Source: Palsa-1392 sp036490335
Lineage (GTDB): Bacteria > Verrucomicrobiota > Verrucomicrobiia > Chthoniobacterales > UBA10450
Reading direction: 5' to 3'
Assembly: GCA_036490335.1 (NCBI GenBank)
Contig: DASXEB010000017.1
Coordinates: 124,001-188,000 of the forward strand
DNA: 64,000 nucleotides
The translations under genes were made by a program, and so were the position numbers. The notes beneath the pieces are model-generated. The model saw only the letters and a program-made list of their open reading frames with translations. It was not told the origin of the DNA and searched no databases. This document shows positions 27,442 through 37,500 of this stretch, one piece after another. The stretch's first letter is position 1; the number at the start of each line of letters is the position of its first letter.

Positions 27442-28476
27442 ATGATCAAGCTCACTTCGCTCTCTTCCTGCGCCGGCTGCGCCGCCAAGCTTCCGCAGGA
27501 CGCGCTCCGCGAAGTGCTGCGCAACCTGCCGCAATTTCGCAACCGCAATGTGCTCGTCGGCGCCGCCACCGCGGACGACGCCGGCGTTTTTCGCATCGAC
27601 CGCGATCGCGCGCTTGTGCAAACGGTCGATTTCTTCACTCCGATCGTCGACGATCCATTTTTTTACGGACAAATCGCGGCGACAAACGCGATCTCCGACA
27701 TCTACGCGATGGGCGGCCGGCCGATCACTGCGCTGAATTTGTTAGGCATCCCGGCCGACAAAATTTCACCGCGAATCGTGCAGCAGATTCTGCGCGGCGG
27801 AGTCGAGAAAGCGCAGGAAGCAAAATGCGTCGTCCTCGGCGGCCACACCATTCGCACGCCCGAGCCGATTTACGGGATGGCGGTGACCGGTTTTGTCTCG
27901 CCAAAAAGAATGCTGACGAACGCGAAGGCGCACGCCGGCGATTTGCTTTGCCTGACGAAGCCGCTCGGCACCGGCATCGTCACCACCGGAATCAAACGTG
28001 GCCTAACGAGTCGCGTCCTCGCGCAAAAAACGATCGCGCTCATGAGCACGTTGAATTCGTTAGGCGCCGAAGTCGCCGAGCGCGGACTTGTGCGCGCGGC
28101 TGTCGATGTGACCGGTTTCGGATTGTTAGGACACCTCAGCGCGATGTGTCGCGCGAGTGAAGTCAGCGCAGAAATTTTCGCCGTTAAAGTGCCCGCGATC
28201 AGCGACGAGATTTTTTCTCTGATCGAGCGCGACTGCATCCCAGGCGGCAGCGCCCAAAACCTGGCGACCGCCAACGAAAATGTGGAGTGGAATAACACGC
28301 CGCAGCGGCTTCGCGATCTCCTGACCGACGCGCAAACCAGCGGTGGTTTGCTCCTTTGTGTGCCGCCGAAAAATCTTACCGCAACGCTGCGCCTCTTAAA
28401 GAAATTCCGCGCCCCCGTCATCGCGCAGATCGGAAAAATCGTCCGGCGCCGCGCCGCGTTCATCTCGGCGCGATGA
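27442..28476 (+). CDS. selD: Selenide, water dikinase
   Basis: 344 residues. It makes selenophosphate from selenide and ATP, the selenium donor for SelA. The catalytic segment is CAGCAAKLP at residues 10-18; the first position is Cys rather than selenocysteine. Further motifs are TADDAGVF, VDFFTPIVDDPFFYGQIAATNAISDIYAMGGRP and VVLGGHTI. The stop overlaps the selA start (ATGA). It belongs to the SelW-like gene, selC, selD, selA, selB run. Confidence 0.96.
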   Translation: MIKLTSLSSCAGCAAKLPQDALREVLRNLPQFRNRNVLVGAATADDAGVFRIDRDRALVQTVDFFTPIVDDPFFYGQIAATNAISDIYAMGGRPITALNLLGIPADKISPRIVQQILRGGVEKAQEAKCVVLGGHTIRTPEPIYGMAVTGFVSPKRMLTNAKAHAGDLLCLTKPLGTGIVTTGIKRGLTSRVLAQKTIALMSTLNSLGAEVAERGLVRAAVDVTGFGLLGHLSAMCRASEVSAEIFAVKVPAISDEIFSLIERDCIPGGSAQNLATANENVEWNNTPQRLRDLLTDAQTSGGLLLCVPPKNLTATLRLLKKFRAPVIAQIGKIVRRRAAFISAR

Positions 28477-29831
28477 GCGGGCCAGATCGTCTGCGGAAAT
28501 CTTCCCGTCGGGCGATTCCCGCAGTTGGAAAATTTCTTCAGAAATTCGCCGCCACCGATCTCCCGCGTCCACTCGTAACGCAAATCGTCCGCCGCGAAGT
28601 CGCTCGCGAGCGCTCCGGCCTAACGAATGAAGATTTGTCGAAGCGCGTCGCAAAAGCGCTCGAAGAACTGCGGCGAACCCGGCTTCAACCGGTCATTAAC
28701 GGCACCGGAATTTTGCTTCACACCAATTTCGGCCGCGCGCCTTTGCCGGAGTCTGCGCTCGAGATCACCGCGAAGATCGCCACCGGCTACAACAATCTCG
28801 AATTTGATCTCGCGAACGGCACCCGCGGAGGTCGCGGCAGTTATTGCGAGCGAACGCTCGCGCTGCTTTGCGGCGCCGAAGCTGCGCTTGTGGTGAACAA
28901 TTGCGCGGCCGCGCTGGTTTTGATCGCGCGTCATTTTACGCGTGCGAAACCGGAGATTATCATCTCGCGGGGCGAAATGGTGCAGATCGGCGGCGAATTT
29001 CGCGTCGGTGAAATTTTGCTCTCGTTAGGCGCGAAACTGCGTGAAGTCGGCGCGACGAACAAAACCGCGCTCGCCGATTACGAGCGCGCGATCACGAAAG
29101 AGACCGCGCTGATTTTGAAGGTGCATCGCAGCAATTTTTTCATGGACGGTTTCGTCGCGACTCCTTCGCCTAACGAACTCGCACGGTTGGCGAAAAGAAA
29201 GCGAATTCCGTTTGTCGAGGATCTCGGCAGCGGCGCGATTCTCGGGACGGAAACTTTTTCGCTCGGCGCGCACGAGCCGACGCCTAACGAATCGCTCCGC
29301 GCTGGTGCTGACCTGGTTTGTTTCAGCGGTGACAAATTATTCGGCGGACCGCAGGCGGGGATCATCGCGGGCAAAGCGCGCTTCGTCAGGGTGCTGCGGC
29401 GCGATCCGCTCTTCCGCGCGCTGCGCTGCGACAAATTGATTCTCGCCGCGCTCCAGGCAACCACGGAGCTGCATCTCAGGCGGCAGTCCGATTGCATTCC
29501 GCTCTTCCAGCTGATGGGAACTCCGTTCGGCGACTTGCAAAAACGCGCCCGAAAAATCATCGCCGCGTTGCGTCCAGGAATTGAAACGACCATCGAGGAA
29601 ACTGAATCGGAAATCGGCGGCGGCGCTTTGCCCCGCGCGCGGATCAAATCGATCGCGCTGGTTTTTCGTCCGCGCGATTTTTCCGTCGACGAGCTGGCGA
29701 CGCGGCTGCGCGAGATGAAATTGCCGGTAATCGGTTACGTCGCGCGCAAAACCTTTCGGCTCGATCTGCGCACGGTTTTTCCCGAGGAGGACGCGAGTCT
29801 CATTGGGGCGTTGCGCGCCGCGTTTGCGTGA
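28473..29831 (+). CDS. selA: L-seryl-tRNA(Sec) selenium transferase
   Basis: 452 residues. The start is ATG 28473 (MSGPDRLRKSSRRAIPAVGKFL), overlapping the selD stop. It is a PLP enzyme converting seryl-tRNA-Sec to selenocysteyl-tRNA-Sec. Motifs: GTGILLHTNFGRAPLP, the EFDLANGTRGGRG loop, and the PLP lysine in CFSGDKLFGGPQAG. The stop overlaps the GTG start of selB. Four copies of the dispersed word lie in the gene, encoding Leu-Thr-Asn, Ser-Leu-Gly or Pro-Asn-Glu. Confidence 0.96.
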   Translation: MSGPDRLRKSSRRAIPAVGKFLQKFAATDLPRPLVTQIVRREVARERSGLTNEDLSKRVAKALEELRRTRLQPVINGTGILLHTNFGRAPLPESALEITAKIATGYNNLEFDLANGTRGGRGSYCERTLALLCGAEAALVVNNCAAALVLIARHFTRAKPEIIISRGEMVQIGGEFRVGEILLSLGAKLREVGATNKTALADYERAITKETALILKVHRSNFFMDGFVATPSPNELARLAKRKRIPFVEDLGSGAILGTETFSLGAHEPTPNESLRAGADLVCFSGDKLFGGPQAGIIAGKARFVRVLRRDPLFRALRCDKLILAALQATTELHLRRQSDCIPLFQLMGTPFGDLQKRARKIIAALRPGIETTIEETESEIGGGALPRARIKSIALVFRPRDFSVDELATRLREMKLPVIGYVARKTFRLDLRTVFPEEDASLIGALRAAFA

Positions 29832-31726
29832 GCACACGGAATTTAATTCTCGCCACGGCTGGTCATGTCGATCACGGCAAGACCGCGCTGATCAAAGCGC
29901 TCACCGGCATCGACACCGACCGGCTGCCGGAAGAAAAAAAACGCGGGATCACGATCGATCTCGGTTTTGCGCATCTGGCGTTGCCCGGCTTTTCGTTAGG
30001 CGTGATCGATGTGCCGGGACACGAAGATTTCGTGCGCAACATGATCGCGGGCGTCGGGTCGATCGATCTCGCACTGCTCGTCGTCGCGGCCGACGACGGC
30101 TGGATGCCGCAGGCCGAGGAGCATCTCCAGATTCTCGAATATCTTGCCGTGCGGCACGGCGTCGTCGCGATCACGAAATGCGACCAATTTGACGGAGAAA
30201 AGGTCGCCGCGGACGCGCGTGAGCGATTGCGCGGTTCGTCGTTAGGCCAGGCGCCGATTGTTTTCACGTCGGCGCGCGATTCGTTAGGCACCGAGCAACT
30301 CAGGACCGCGCTGATTGAAGAATGCCGGCGAATTCCCGAGGCGCGCGATCTCGCCAAACCACGCCTGTTTGTCGATCGCGCGTTCACAATTCGTGGTTCG
30401 GGAACGGTTGTAACCGGCACTTTGACCGGCGGAAAATTGGCGCGCGGCACGAGCGTGTTATTGCAGCCGCAAAATCTGCGCGCGCGCATTCGCGGGTTGC
30501 AGAGCCACAATCAACCGGAAGAAATAGCCGAGCCGGCGACGCGCGTGGCGCTCAATCTCGCGGAAGTTCGCGTAGAGGAGATTCCGCGCGGCACGATTGT
30601 AACGGCTGAGTCGCTGGCGAAAACAAGTCGCGCGATTGATCTGCTCGTTAGGCGCTCAGCGAGATTGGCGGCCACCACGCCGCCGCTGAAAAGCAGCGCC
30701 ATCGTGCAGGTGCACTACGGGAGCAGCCGGCGCGCGGCGCGGATCGATTTGCTGGATCGCTCGGAATTGTTGCCAGGCGAGGGAGCGATCGCGCGACTCC
30801 GTTTTGCGACGCCAGTTTTTTGCTTTGTCGGTGATCGTTTGATCTTGCGCGATTCGTCGCTGCGCCTAACGACGGCCGGTGGATTGATTCTCGATCCGGA
30901 TGCGGCCGGGAAAAAATTTCGTTCTGTCGCACAAGGGGAATTTCTGCGCAGGCGGGCGGAGGCGCCTGACGATCTGGCGAATTTGGTGTGCACGCAGTTG
31001 CGGCGCGACCAGACGGCGCCTCGCGCGGGACTTTTGCTCAAGTCAAACTTCAGCCGGGAGGAAATCGATGCGGCGCTTGCCGAACTCGTTAGGCAGAACA
31101 CGATTTTTCGCGGCCGGGAGTTTGTCGCCGATGCGGGATGGTGGCAATTGCTTCTCGTTAGGGCCGCGGAAGCGATCGACGCGGCGCACGAGACCGCTCC
31201 GCAGGTTAGCGGGCTTGAGCTCACGCAGTTGCGCGCGCATCTGCGGATTCGGGCGGCGGGTTTGTTTGATGAGCTGGTTGCCGGCCTTTGCGAAAACCGT
31301 TTCGCGCGCGAGGGAAATGCGATTCGCCGACGCGATCATCGGCCGAGTTTGCCGGCGCAATTGCGAGGTGCAGCCGAGAAGATCCGCGCGGCGCTGGCGG
31401 CGCGGCCGTTGGATCCGCCGGCCCGGAAAGAATTGATGACTGACGCGGCGTCGCGCGAAGCCTTCCGTTTTCTCTTTGCAAACGGCGAGATCGTCGCACT
31501 GAATGATGATGTTGCGCTGAGTTCCGCGGCTTTTGCAAAGATGCGCACGGAGGTGGCGCAAATTTTGGGTCGGCGCGGCGGAGCGACGGCGAGCGAGTTG
31601 CGGCAGTCGTTAGGCACGACGCGGCGCGTGCTCATTCCGCTGTTGGAATATTTCGATCGGATTGGCCTGACGAAACGCGAAGGCGATCGTCGCGTCCTGC
31701 GCGAACGGGCCGCGGCGGCTAAATAG
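29828..31726 (+). CDS. selB: Selenocysteine-specific elongation factor SelB
   Basis: 632 residues from GTG 29828. The EF-Tu-like GTPase is clear: TAGHVDHGKTALIKALTG, DVPGHEDFVRNMIAG, ITKCDQFDG. Beta-barrel domains follow, and the C-terminal third has winged-helix repeats that bind the SECIS hairpin (about residues 350-630). It delivers selenocysteyl-tRNA to UGA codons. Eight copies of the dispersed word are in this gene, one of the densest genes in the window. Its 3' end overlaps that of the formate channel gene on the opposite strand by eight bases. Confidence 0.96.
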   Translation: MSTRNLILATAGHVDHGKTALIKALTGIDTDRLPEEKKRGITIDLGFAHLALPGFSLGVIDVPGHEDFVRNMIAGVGSIDLALLVVAADDGWMPQAEEHLQILEYLAVRHGVVAITKCDQFDGEKVAADARERLRGSSLGQAPIVFTSARDSLGTEQLRTALIEECRRIPEARDLAKPRLFVDRAFTIRGSGTVVTGTLTGGKLARGTSVLLQPQNLRARIRGLQSHNQPEEIAEPATRVALNLAEVRVEEIPRGTIVTAESLAKTSRAIDLLVRRSARLAATTPPLKSSAIVQVHYGSSRRAARIDLLDRSELLPGEGAIARLRFATPVFCFVGDRLILRDSSLRLTTAGGLILDPDAAGKKFRSVAQGEFLRRRAEAPDDLANLVCTQLRRDQTAPRAGLLLKSNFSREEIDAALAELVRQNTIFRGREFVADAGWWQLLLVRAAEAIDAAHETAPQVSGLELTQLRAHLRIRAAGLFDELVAGLCENRFAREGNAIRRRDHRPSLPAQLRGAAEKIRAALAARPLDPPARKELMTDAASREAFRFLFANGEIVALNDDVALSSAAFAKMRTEVAQILGRRGGATASELRQSLGTTRRVLIPLLEYFDRIGLTKREGDRRVLRERAAAAK

Positions 31727-32549
31727 CGTTGTCGGCGCTGGCGATGTGCTCGGCGTGCGCGATCGCGGCGACGATCGATGAGCCGCCGATGATGTTGCCG
31801 AGCAGAATCGGAAGCATGTAGGAGAAATATTCGGCGAAAGTTTTCGCGCCGGACGCGACGAGAAAAAAGCCGTCAACCGAGCCGGCGACAACGTGCGAGA
31901 AACCGCCCACGCCGACGATGTAGGTGATGATGATGATGACCCAGACGCGTGCCGTTTCCGCAAACGGCAGGAGCCAGACCATGAGCGCGATCAACCAGCC
32001 GGCGAAAATGCCGCGCAGGATGAGCGTGCCAACATCGTGGCCCATGCTTTCGTAGCCGAGATTTTTCATCGCCGCGAGCACGCCGGGATCGAGCGCGTTC
32101 GTCTTCGCGACGAGCAGGGCGAAGAGAAATGCGCCGACCAGATTCGCGCCGAGAACGATCGACCAAAGCCGAACGACGTTGCCAAATGTGCGCAGATCGC
32201 GTTTGCGCAAGAGCGGCAAAATGACGGTGAGCGTGTTCTCGGTGAAAAGCTGTTGCCGCCCGAGGACGACGACGAGAAAACCGATGCAGTAACCGAACTT
32301 CGCGACGAGCGGCCGCCACGGCGCGTCGGGAAGATGGCTGCGCAAAAGGCCTTCGCTCAAGAGGGAAAATCCCATCGACAAACCGGCCGCGAGCCCGGAC
32401 CAGGCGAGCCCGCTGTTCGAGCGCTCGAGTTCGTCGTGGCCTTCTTTTTCGACCGCTTTGTAAATGATATGGCCGCCGGGCGACGAGCGCTCTTCGACTT
32501 CGCGCTCCTCGATTTTTTCTTTGTGCGCCTGTTCTTTTTTCGTCGCCAT
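31719..32549 (-). CDS. Formate/nitrite transporter (FNT) family channel
   Basis: 276 residues. A charged N-terminal tail of about 45 residues (KKEQAHKEKIEEREVEERSS) precedes six hydrophobic segments with FNT landmarks such as LWSIVLGANLVGAFLFALL and LPILLGNIIGGSSIVAAIAHAEH. FNT proteins are pentameric channels for formate, nitrite or related anions. The long N-terminal tail resembles the YfdC branch. Its position as the last gene of the formate dehydrogenase run suggests formate import. Confidence 0.88.
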   Translation of the reverse strand: MATKKEQAHKEKIEEREVEERSSPGGHIIYKAVEKEGHDELERSNSGLAWSGLAAGLSMGFSLLSEGLLRSHLPDAPWRPLVAKFGYCIGFLVVVLGRQQLFTENTLTVILPLLRKRDLRTFGNVVRLWSIVLGANLVGAFLFALLVAKTNALDPGVLAAMKNLGYESMGHDVGTLILRGIFAGWLIALMVWLLPFAETARVWVIIIITYIVGVGGFSHVVAGSVDGFFLVASGAKTFAEYFSYMLPILLGNIIGGSSIVAAIAHAEHIASADNAI

Positions 32550-32567
32550 TGCGCGTGATTCGCCGCG

Positions 32568-33554
32568 CTATTTCTGTGACGCGAAAACGGCTTCCGGATC
32601 TTTTCCGGAGACGCGGCCGGCGGCGATCCAGCCGAAGCGGCTGAGAAATGCGCCAAGCAAAAACGAAATCGCGGCGAGCGGAATCAAGTTCGTTAGGCGA
32701 AAAATAATCGGCAGCGGACCAGTGAGAATTTCGCCGCCGCGAATCAGCCAGCCGCTGCCGCCGTGATGGAGCGCGCGATCGGCCGCGTCATGTTTGTCGA
32801 TCTCGAGCCAGATCCACAAAATCGTTTCGATGATCGCGGCGAGCATTCCGATCATGAAGAGCGGACGAATTTGAAAACCGAGCAGCTCGAGAATTGCGGC
32901 CGCGCAGCCGAGGCCGGCGGTGCCGAAATGAATCGGCAACAGCGTTCGATGCAAAAACCAGGCCGGGATCGCGGTCGCGCCTAACAATACGCCGGTGTAA
33001 GTGGCGAGCCCGAGTCCGAACAAGGCCGCGCCGGCGCAAAGCAATCCGCAAAAAATCAAAACGAGCGGACCAATCGAAGGCGCGAAGGCGTTGTGCAGAT
33101 ACATCTCGAGAACGATCCACGCCGGGACCGCGAAGCTGCTGAAGAGGGATAGAATCCATGCCCCGACCGACATCGGCGACCGATGTTTGAAAACGCGCAG
33201 CATGTTGAGGAACATCGCGGGGCGGCCCAGATCCATGATGAGAAGAACGGGCGAAAGAATCGCGCCCGCGGCCGCGATCCAAAGCGCGCCGCGCGCGAGC
33301 TCGATTTGCCTAACGAGAAGTGCGGCGAGCGCAATCAGCGGCGCCGTGCCGGCCGCGCCGCCGACGAAGAAATAAACCGGAATTTCCCAGGTCCAGACGG
33401 GTGGCCTAACGACCGCTTCGCCGTAGTAGCCGGGATAACGCGGGATCGGACCGCCGGCGACGTCGACACCGCGGCCATGCACGACGTCGCCGTGCTTCGC
33501 TTCCTTGCGCAGCGTGTCGAGACGCTCTTCGAAATTTGGCGCTTCGTTAGGCAT
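32568..33554 (-). CDS. NrfD-type membrane subunit
   Basis: 328 residues with about eight hydrophobic segments (WEIPVYFFVGGAAGTAPLIALAALL onward), the polysulfide-reductase NrfD family. These subunits anchor molybdopterin oxidoreductases and pass electrons to or from quinone. The start codon is followed directly by a dispersed word, giving Met-Pro-Asn-Glu. The stop of the FeS subunit gene abuts the start. The order FdhA, FeS subunit, NrfD subunit matches a quinone-linked formate dehydrogenase. Confidence 0.9.
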   Translation of the reverse strand: MPNEAPNFEERLDTLRKEAKHGDVVHGRGVDVAGGPIPRYPGYYGEAVVRPPVWTWEIPVYFFVGGAAGTAPLIALAALLVRQIELARGALWIAAAGAILSPVLLIMDLGRPAMFLNMLRVFKHRSPMSVGAWILSLFSSFAVPAWIVLEMYLHNAFAPSIGPLVLIFCGLLCAGAALFGLGLATYTGVLLGATAIPAWFLHRTLLPIHFGTAGLGCAAAILELLGFQIRPLFMIGMLAAIIETILWIWLEIDKHDAADRALHHGGSGWLIRGGEILTGPLPIIFRLTNLIPLAAISFLLGAFLSRFGWIAAGRVSGKDPEAVFASQK

Positions 33555-34433
33555 TTAGAAAAGCGCGAAGGCCAGACCGACTGCAACGAGCGCGCCCAGC
33601 GCAGCGACGAGGGCGGCGGTCCAGGATGATTTCAAATAAATCGTTGGAACCTGCGGTTTCGGCGGAAGGCCGTAAGCCTCGGCTTCGCCTAACAATAAAA
33701 AGAAGGCGTGAATACCGCCGACGGAAGTTTCCTGCGGGTCGTAAAGTTGCGCGTCGCCGTAGCCGCTCGCGCGCAAAGTTTCCACCCGCTCGCGTCCACG
33801 CGCGCGGAGATCGTCGAGCCGGCCGAAGACGATCGATTCGGTCGGGCACACCTTCGCGCACGCGGGTGTGAGTCCGCTCTTTTGCCGGTCGTAGCAGAAG
33901 GTGCACTTGAACGCGCCGCCGTGATCGGGAAGCGGTTTCGGCCGGCGATCGACGACGCCAAACGGGCACGAGACGACGCAATAACCGCAACCGTTGCAGA
34001 CGTCGTTTTGCACGAGGACGGAGCCGACTTCGGTGCGCACGATCGAACCGGTCGGACACGCTTCGAGGCAGCCGGCGTTCTCGCAATGTTTGCAAACGTC
34101 GGAGAGAAAGATCCAGCGAAACGGATCGTCGTCGTAATTGCCTAACGAGTCGCCTAACGAACTCGCACCGACGATTTGGTTTCCTTTCGGTCGATCCTGT
34201 TCGACGAACATGACGTGACGCCAGGTCGAGGCGCCGAGGTGGCCGGTATTGTCGTAGGAATTGCCGGTCCAAGTGTAGCCGTCGTCCGGCACGTCGTTCC
34301 ATTCTTTGCATGCCACCTCGCAGGCTTTGCAGCCGATGCAGACGCTCGGGTCGGTGAAAAAGCCGACCTCGACGCGATCGGCGACGAAGGTGTGCCGCCG
34401 CTGATTCGAACTCTGAACGCCTTCGCCGATCAT
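33555..34433 (-). CDS. Formate dehydrogenase FeS subunit (four [4Fe-4S] clusters)
   Basis: 292 residues. Cysteine groups: CIGCKACEVACKEW, CKHCENAGCLEACP, CNGCGYCVVSCPFG and CTFCYDRQKSGLTPACAKVCP, enough for four [4Fe-4S] clusters as in FdnH/FdoH-type subunits. A single C-terminal membrane helix (WTAALVAALGALVAVGLAFALF) probably anchors it next to NrfD. Two dispersed words 12 bases apart (34141 and 34153) insert Ser-Leu-Gly-Asp-Ser-Leu-Gly between clusters. Confidence 0.93.
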   Translation of the reverse strand: MIGEGVQSSNQRRHTFVADRVEVGFFTDPSVCIGCKACEVACKEWNDVPDDGYTWTGNSYDNTGHLGASTWRHVMFVEQDRPKGNQIVGASSLGDSLGNYDDDPFRWIFLSDVCKHCENAGCLEACPTGSIVRTEVGSVLVQNDVCNGCGYCVVSCPFGVVDRRPKPLPDHGGAFKCTFCYDRQKSGLTPACAKVCPTESIVFGRLDDLRARGRERVETLRASGYGDAQLYDPQETSVGGIHAFFLLLGEAEAYGLPPKPQVPTIYLKSSWTAALVAALGALVAVGLAFALF

Positions 34434-34443
34434 GAAGAAGAAT

Positions 34444-34545
34444 GAATCAGGAAAGCCGGAATGCAGGAAAAAAGGCGAAAACTTTGGAGGCGTTGCGTGC
34501 GCGGAATTCTTTTCCTGTTCTCCTGCTTTCCTGATTCACAAATCC
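34444..34545. repeat. Nested palindromic intergenic element, copy B
   Basis: GAATCAGGAAAGC (34444-34456) pairs perfectly with GCTTTCCTGATTC (34525-34537); inside it CAGGAAAA (34464-34471) pairs with TTTTCCTG (34510-34517). The arms resemble copy A at 27214-27292. It fills the gap between fdhA and the FeS subunit gene, where an RNA hairpin could adjust subunit levels. Confidence 0.65.
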
Positions 34546-37500
34546 TCATTCCGACTTTCCGTGCTGGCCGTGGCCGGATTGATGTTTGCCGCCTTCGGGC
34601 GCGCCGGGCGGCGGTTGCTCGGGATGCAAATTTTCCGGGCCGGTTTGCGGCGCGTGTTTGTTGAGAAATTCCAGATACGCTTTACCGGTCGGCAATTTTC
34701 CCGGCACGATGTTGCAGACGAGCGCCTTCGTTTCCATGATCGTGACGTTCGGCTCGCCGGAGATCGCCATGAGATCGTTTGCGACGTCGCCCCGCACCGG
34801 GCCGGCCGACCCCCAATGAAACGGCATGCCGACATGATGAATGATGCGGCCGTCGATTTGCATCGGACGAAAGCGGCGACTGACGAGCGCACGGGCGCCG
34901 ATCGCGGCGCGCAGATTCACGACGCAAACGTCGTCGCCGTTTTTGATCCGAAGTTCGGTCGCAAGCTCGGGTGAAAGTTCGACGAACATCTCCGGTTGCA
35001 GCTCGGCGAGGTGCGGCAGGAAACGGCTCATGCCGCCGGCGGTGTGATGTTCGGTCAGGCGATAGGTCGTCAAAATGTAGGGAAAACGCGGGTCGTTAGG
35101 CGGCGCGAAACGATTCGTCTGGCGCGTGAACCAATCGACCACCGGATTCGTCTCGCGCGCGTAAAGCGCGTTGTGCATCGGCGACTCGAGCGCTTCGAAA
35201 TGCGTCGGCATCGGGCCGTCCTGCAAACCTTTCGGCACATGCAGCCAGCCGAGTCCGTCCTCGTGCAAAATAAATGGCGCGTCGCCGGGCTGCGCGGCGA
35301 GGCCTTCGCGGTTTCCGTTAGGCTGATAATTTGGCGCTTTGTCTTTTTGGAAATCGGGCACGTCGAGGCCGGTCCACGATTCGTTAGGCGCGTCCCACCA
35401 GACGAGTTTTTTGCGTTCGCTCCACGGTGCGCCGGCGGGCGATGCGCTCGCGCGATTGTAAATGATGCGGCGATCGGCCGGCCACGCGAAGCCCCAGCCG
35501 TGTCCGAGATAATCGCGCGACTTGCGGGCGAGCGCCTTGTTCTCGCCGTCACTCGGGAAAACGCCGGAGTAAATCCAGCAGCCGCAGGCGGTCGAGCCGT
35601 CGTCTTTCAAATCGTTGAAATTATCGACCTGCGCGTGAACGCCGTAGCGGAAAATCGATTCGTTAGGCTGCGGCGTTTCGGGAATTTTCCAGCCGTTAAT
35701 TTCCGCGAGGACGGCTTCCATTTTCGGTTCGCCATGTTCGTCCTCGGGATACCACCAATCGAGCGCGCGCAACGGCTCGTCGAGCGGATCGCCGCTGGCG
35801 TGCGCTTTGGCGATGAGACGTTTCGCGAGATGATGCATGAACCAGCTTTCGCTGCGCGAAGCGCCCGGCGGATCGACCGCTTTTTCGCGCCATTGCACGA
35901 GGCGCTGCGTCTGGGTGAAGGAACCTTCTTTCTCCGCGTGACCGGCGACGGGAAACAAAAAAACTTCCGTCTCGATTTCTTCGGTTTTGAGTTCGCCGCG
36001 ATCGATCTCGGGCGAGTCGTACCAGAAGGACGCGGTTTCAATTTCGACAAGGTCGCGCACGACGAGCCATTTCAAACGCGCGAGCGCTTTGCGTTCGAGC
36101 CGCGCGTTCTGCGCGCCGACCGCGGGATTTTGGCCCATCACGAGCATGCCTTCCATTTTGCCGTCGAGCATGTCGTAGAGAAATTCGTAGAAGGAATGAT
36201 CGCCGGTGATCTTCGGCATCAAATTGTAACAATAATCGTTACTTTTCGTCGCGTTCGCGCCGTAGTAAGCCTTGAGCAGGCTGACGTAATACTTCGGATA
36301 ATTTGCCCAGAGCCCGGTCGGCTTGGTGTTTTTCTTGAGGTGCTCGTCTAACGAATGCTCGTCCTTCGAGGCGCTCGGCATGTTGAGGTAGCCGGGCAAA
36401 ATGTCGTAGAGCGTCGGGATGTCGGTCGAGCCCTGGATGGAAGCGTGACCGCGGAGCGCGAGGATGCCGCCGCCGGGCCGCCCGATGTTGCCTAACAATA
36501 ACTGCAAAATCGCGGCTGTGCGGATGATCTGGACGCCTTTGGAATGTTGCGTCCAGCCGACGGCGTAGCAGATGGCGGCGGTTTTTTCCGGGCCGGAGCA
36601 ACTCGTTAGGCAATCGGCGACTTTGCGGAAAAGTTCCGGCGGAATGCCGCAAATCTTTTCCACCATCTCCGGGGTGTAGCGCGAGAAATGGCGTTTCAGT
36701 TTTTGGAAAACGCAGCGCGGATGTTGCAGCGAAAGATCGCGCTGTGGCGCGCCTAACGAGTCGTCGTTTTCGTAGAGCCACGTCTTGCTATCGTAAGAAC
36801 GCTTCGCTTCGTTCCAGCCGGAGAAATAAGCGTCGCCGTTGTCTTCCGTGTCGCGAAAATCTTCGCGCAAAATGCAGGAAGCATTCGTGTAATGGACGAC
36901 GTACTCGCGGAAGAATTTTTCCTCCTCGAGAATGTGCCTGACGAGTCCGCCGAGAAAAGCGATGTCGGTCCCGGCGCGGATCGGCACCCAGATGTCCGCG
37001 AGCGCGCTCGTGCGCGAAAAACGCGGATCGACATGGATGATGGTCGCGCCTTTTTCCTTCGCCTTCATGACCCAGCGAAAGCCGACCGGATGCGCCTCGG
37101 CCATGGACGAGCCCTCGATCAATATGCAGTCCGCGTTCGCCAGATCTTGTTGCGCGGTCGTAGCTCCGCCCCGGCCGAAGCTGGTGCCCAGACCGGGCAC
37201 CGTGCTGCTATGTCATATCCGGGCCTGGTTGGAAACGCACACCATTCCCAGGCCTCCGGCGAAAAGTTTTTTGATGAGATAATTTTCTTCGTTGTCGAGC
37301 GTTGCGCCGCCGAGATGCGCGATCGCTTTCGTGTGATTGACGACGATGCCGTCCTGCTCGTGAACGAAGGTCCGTTTGCGCGATTCCCAGACACGATCGG
37401 CGACCATCGACATCGCGCGGTCGAGCGAAATCTCGCTCCACCCTTTCGCGCGCGGGGCGCGATATTTCACTTTCAATTCGCGCCGCGAATGCGTGAGCAA

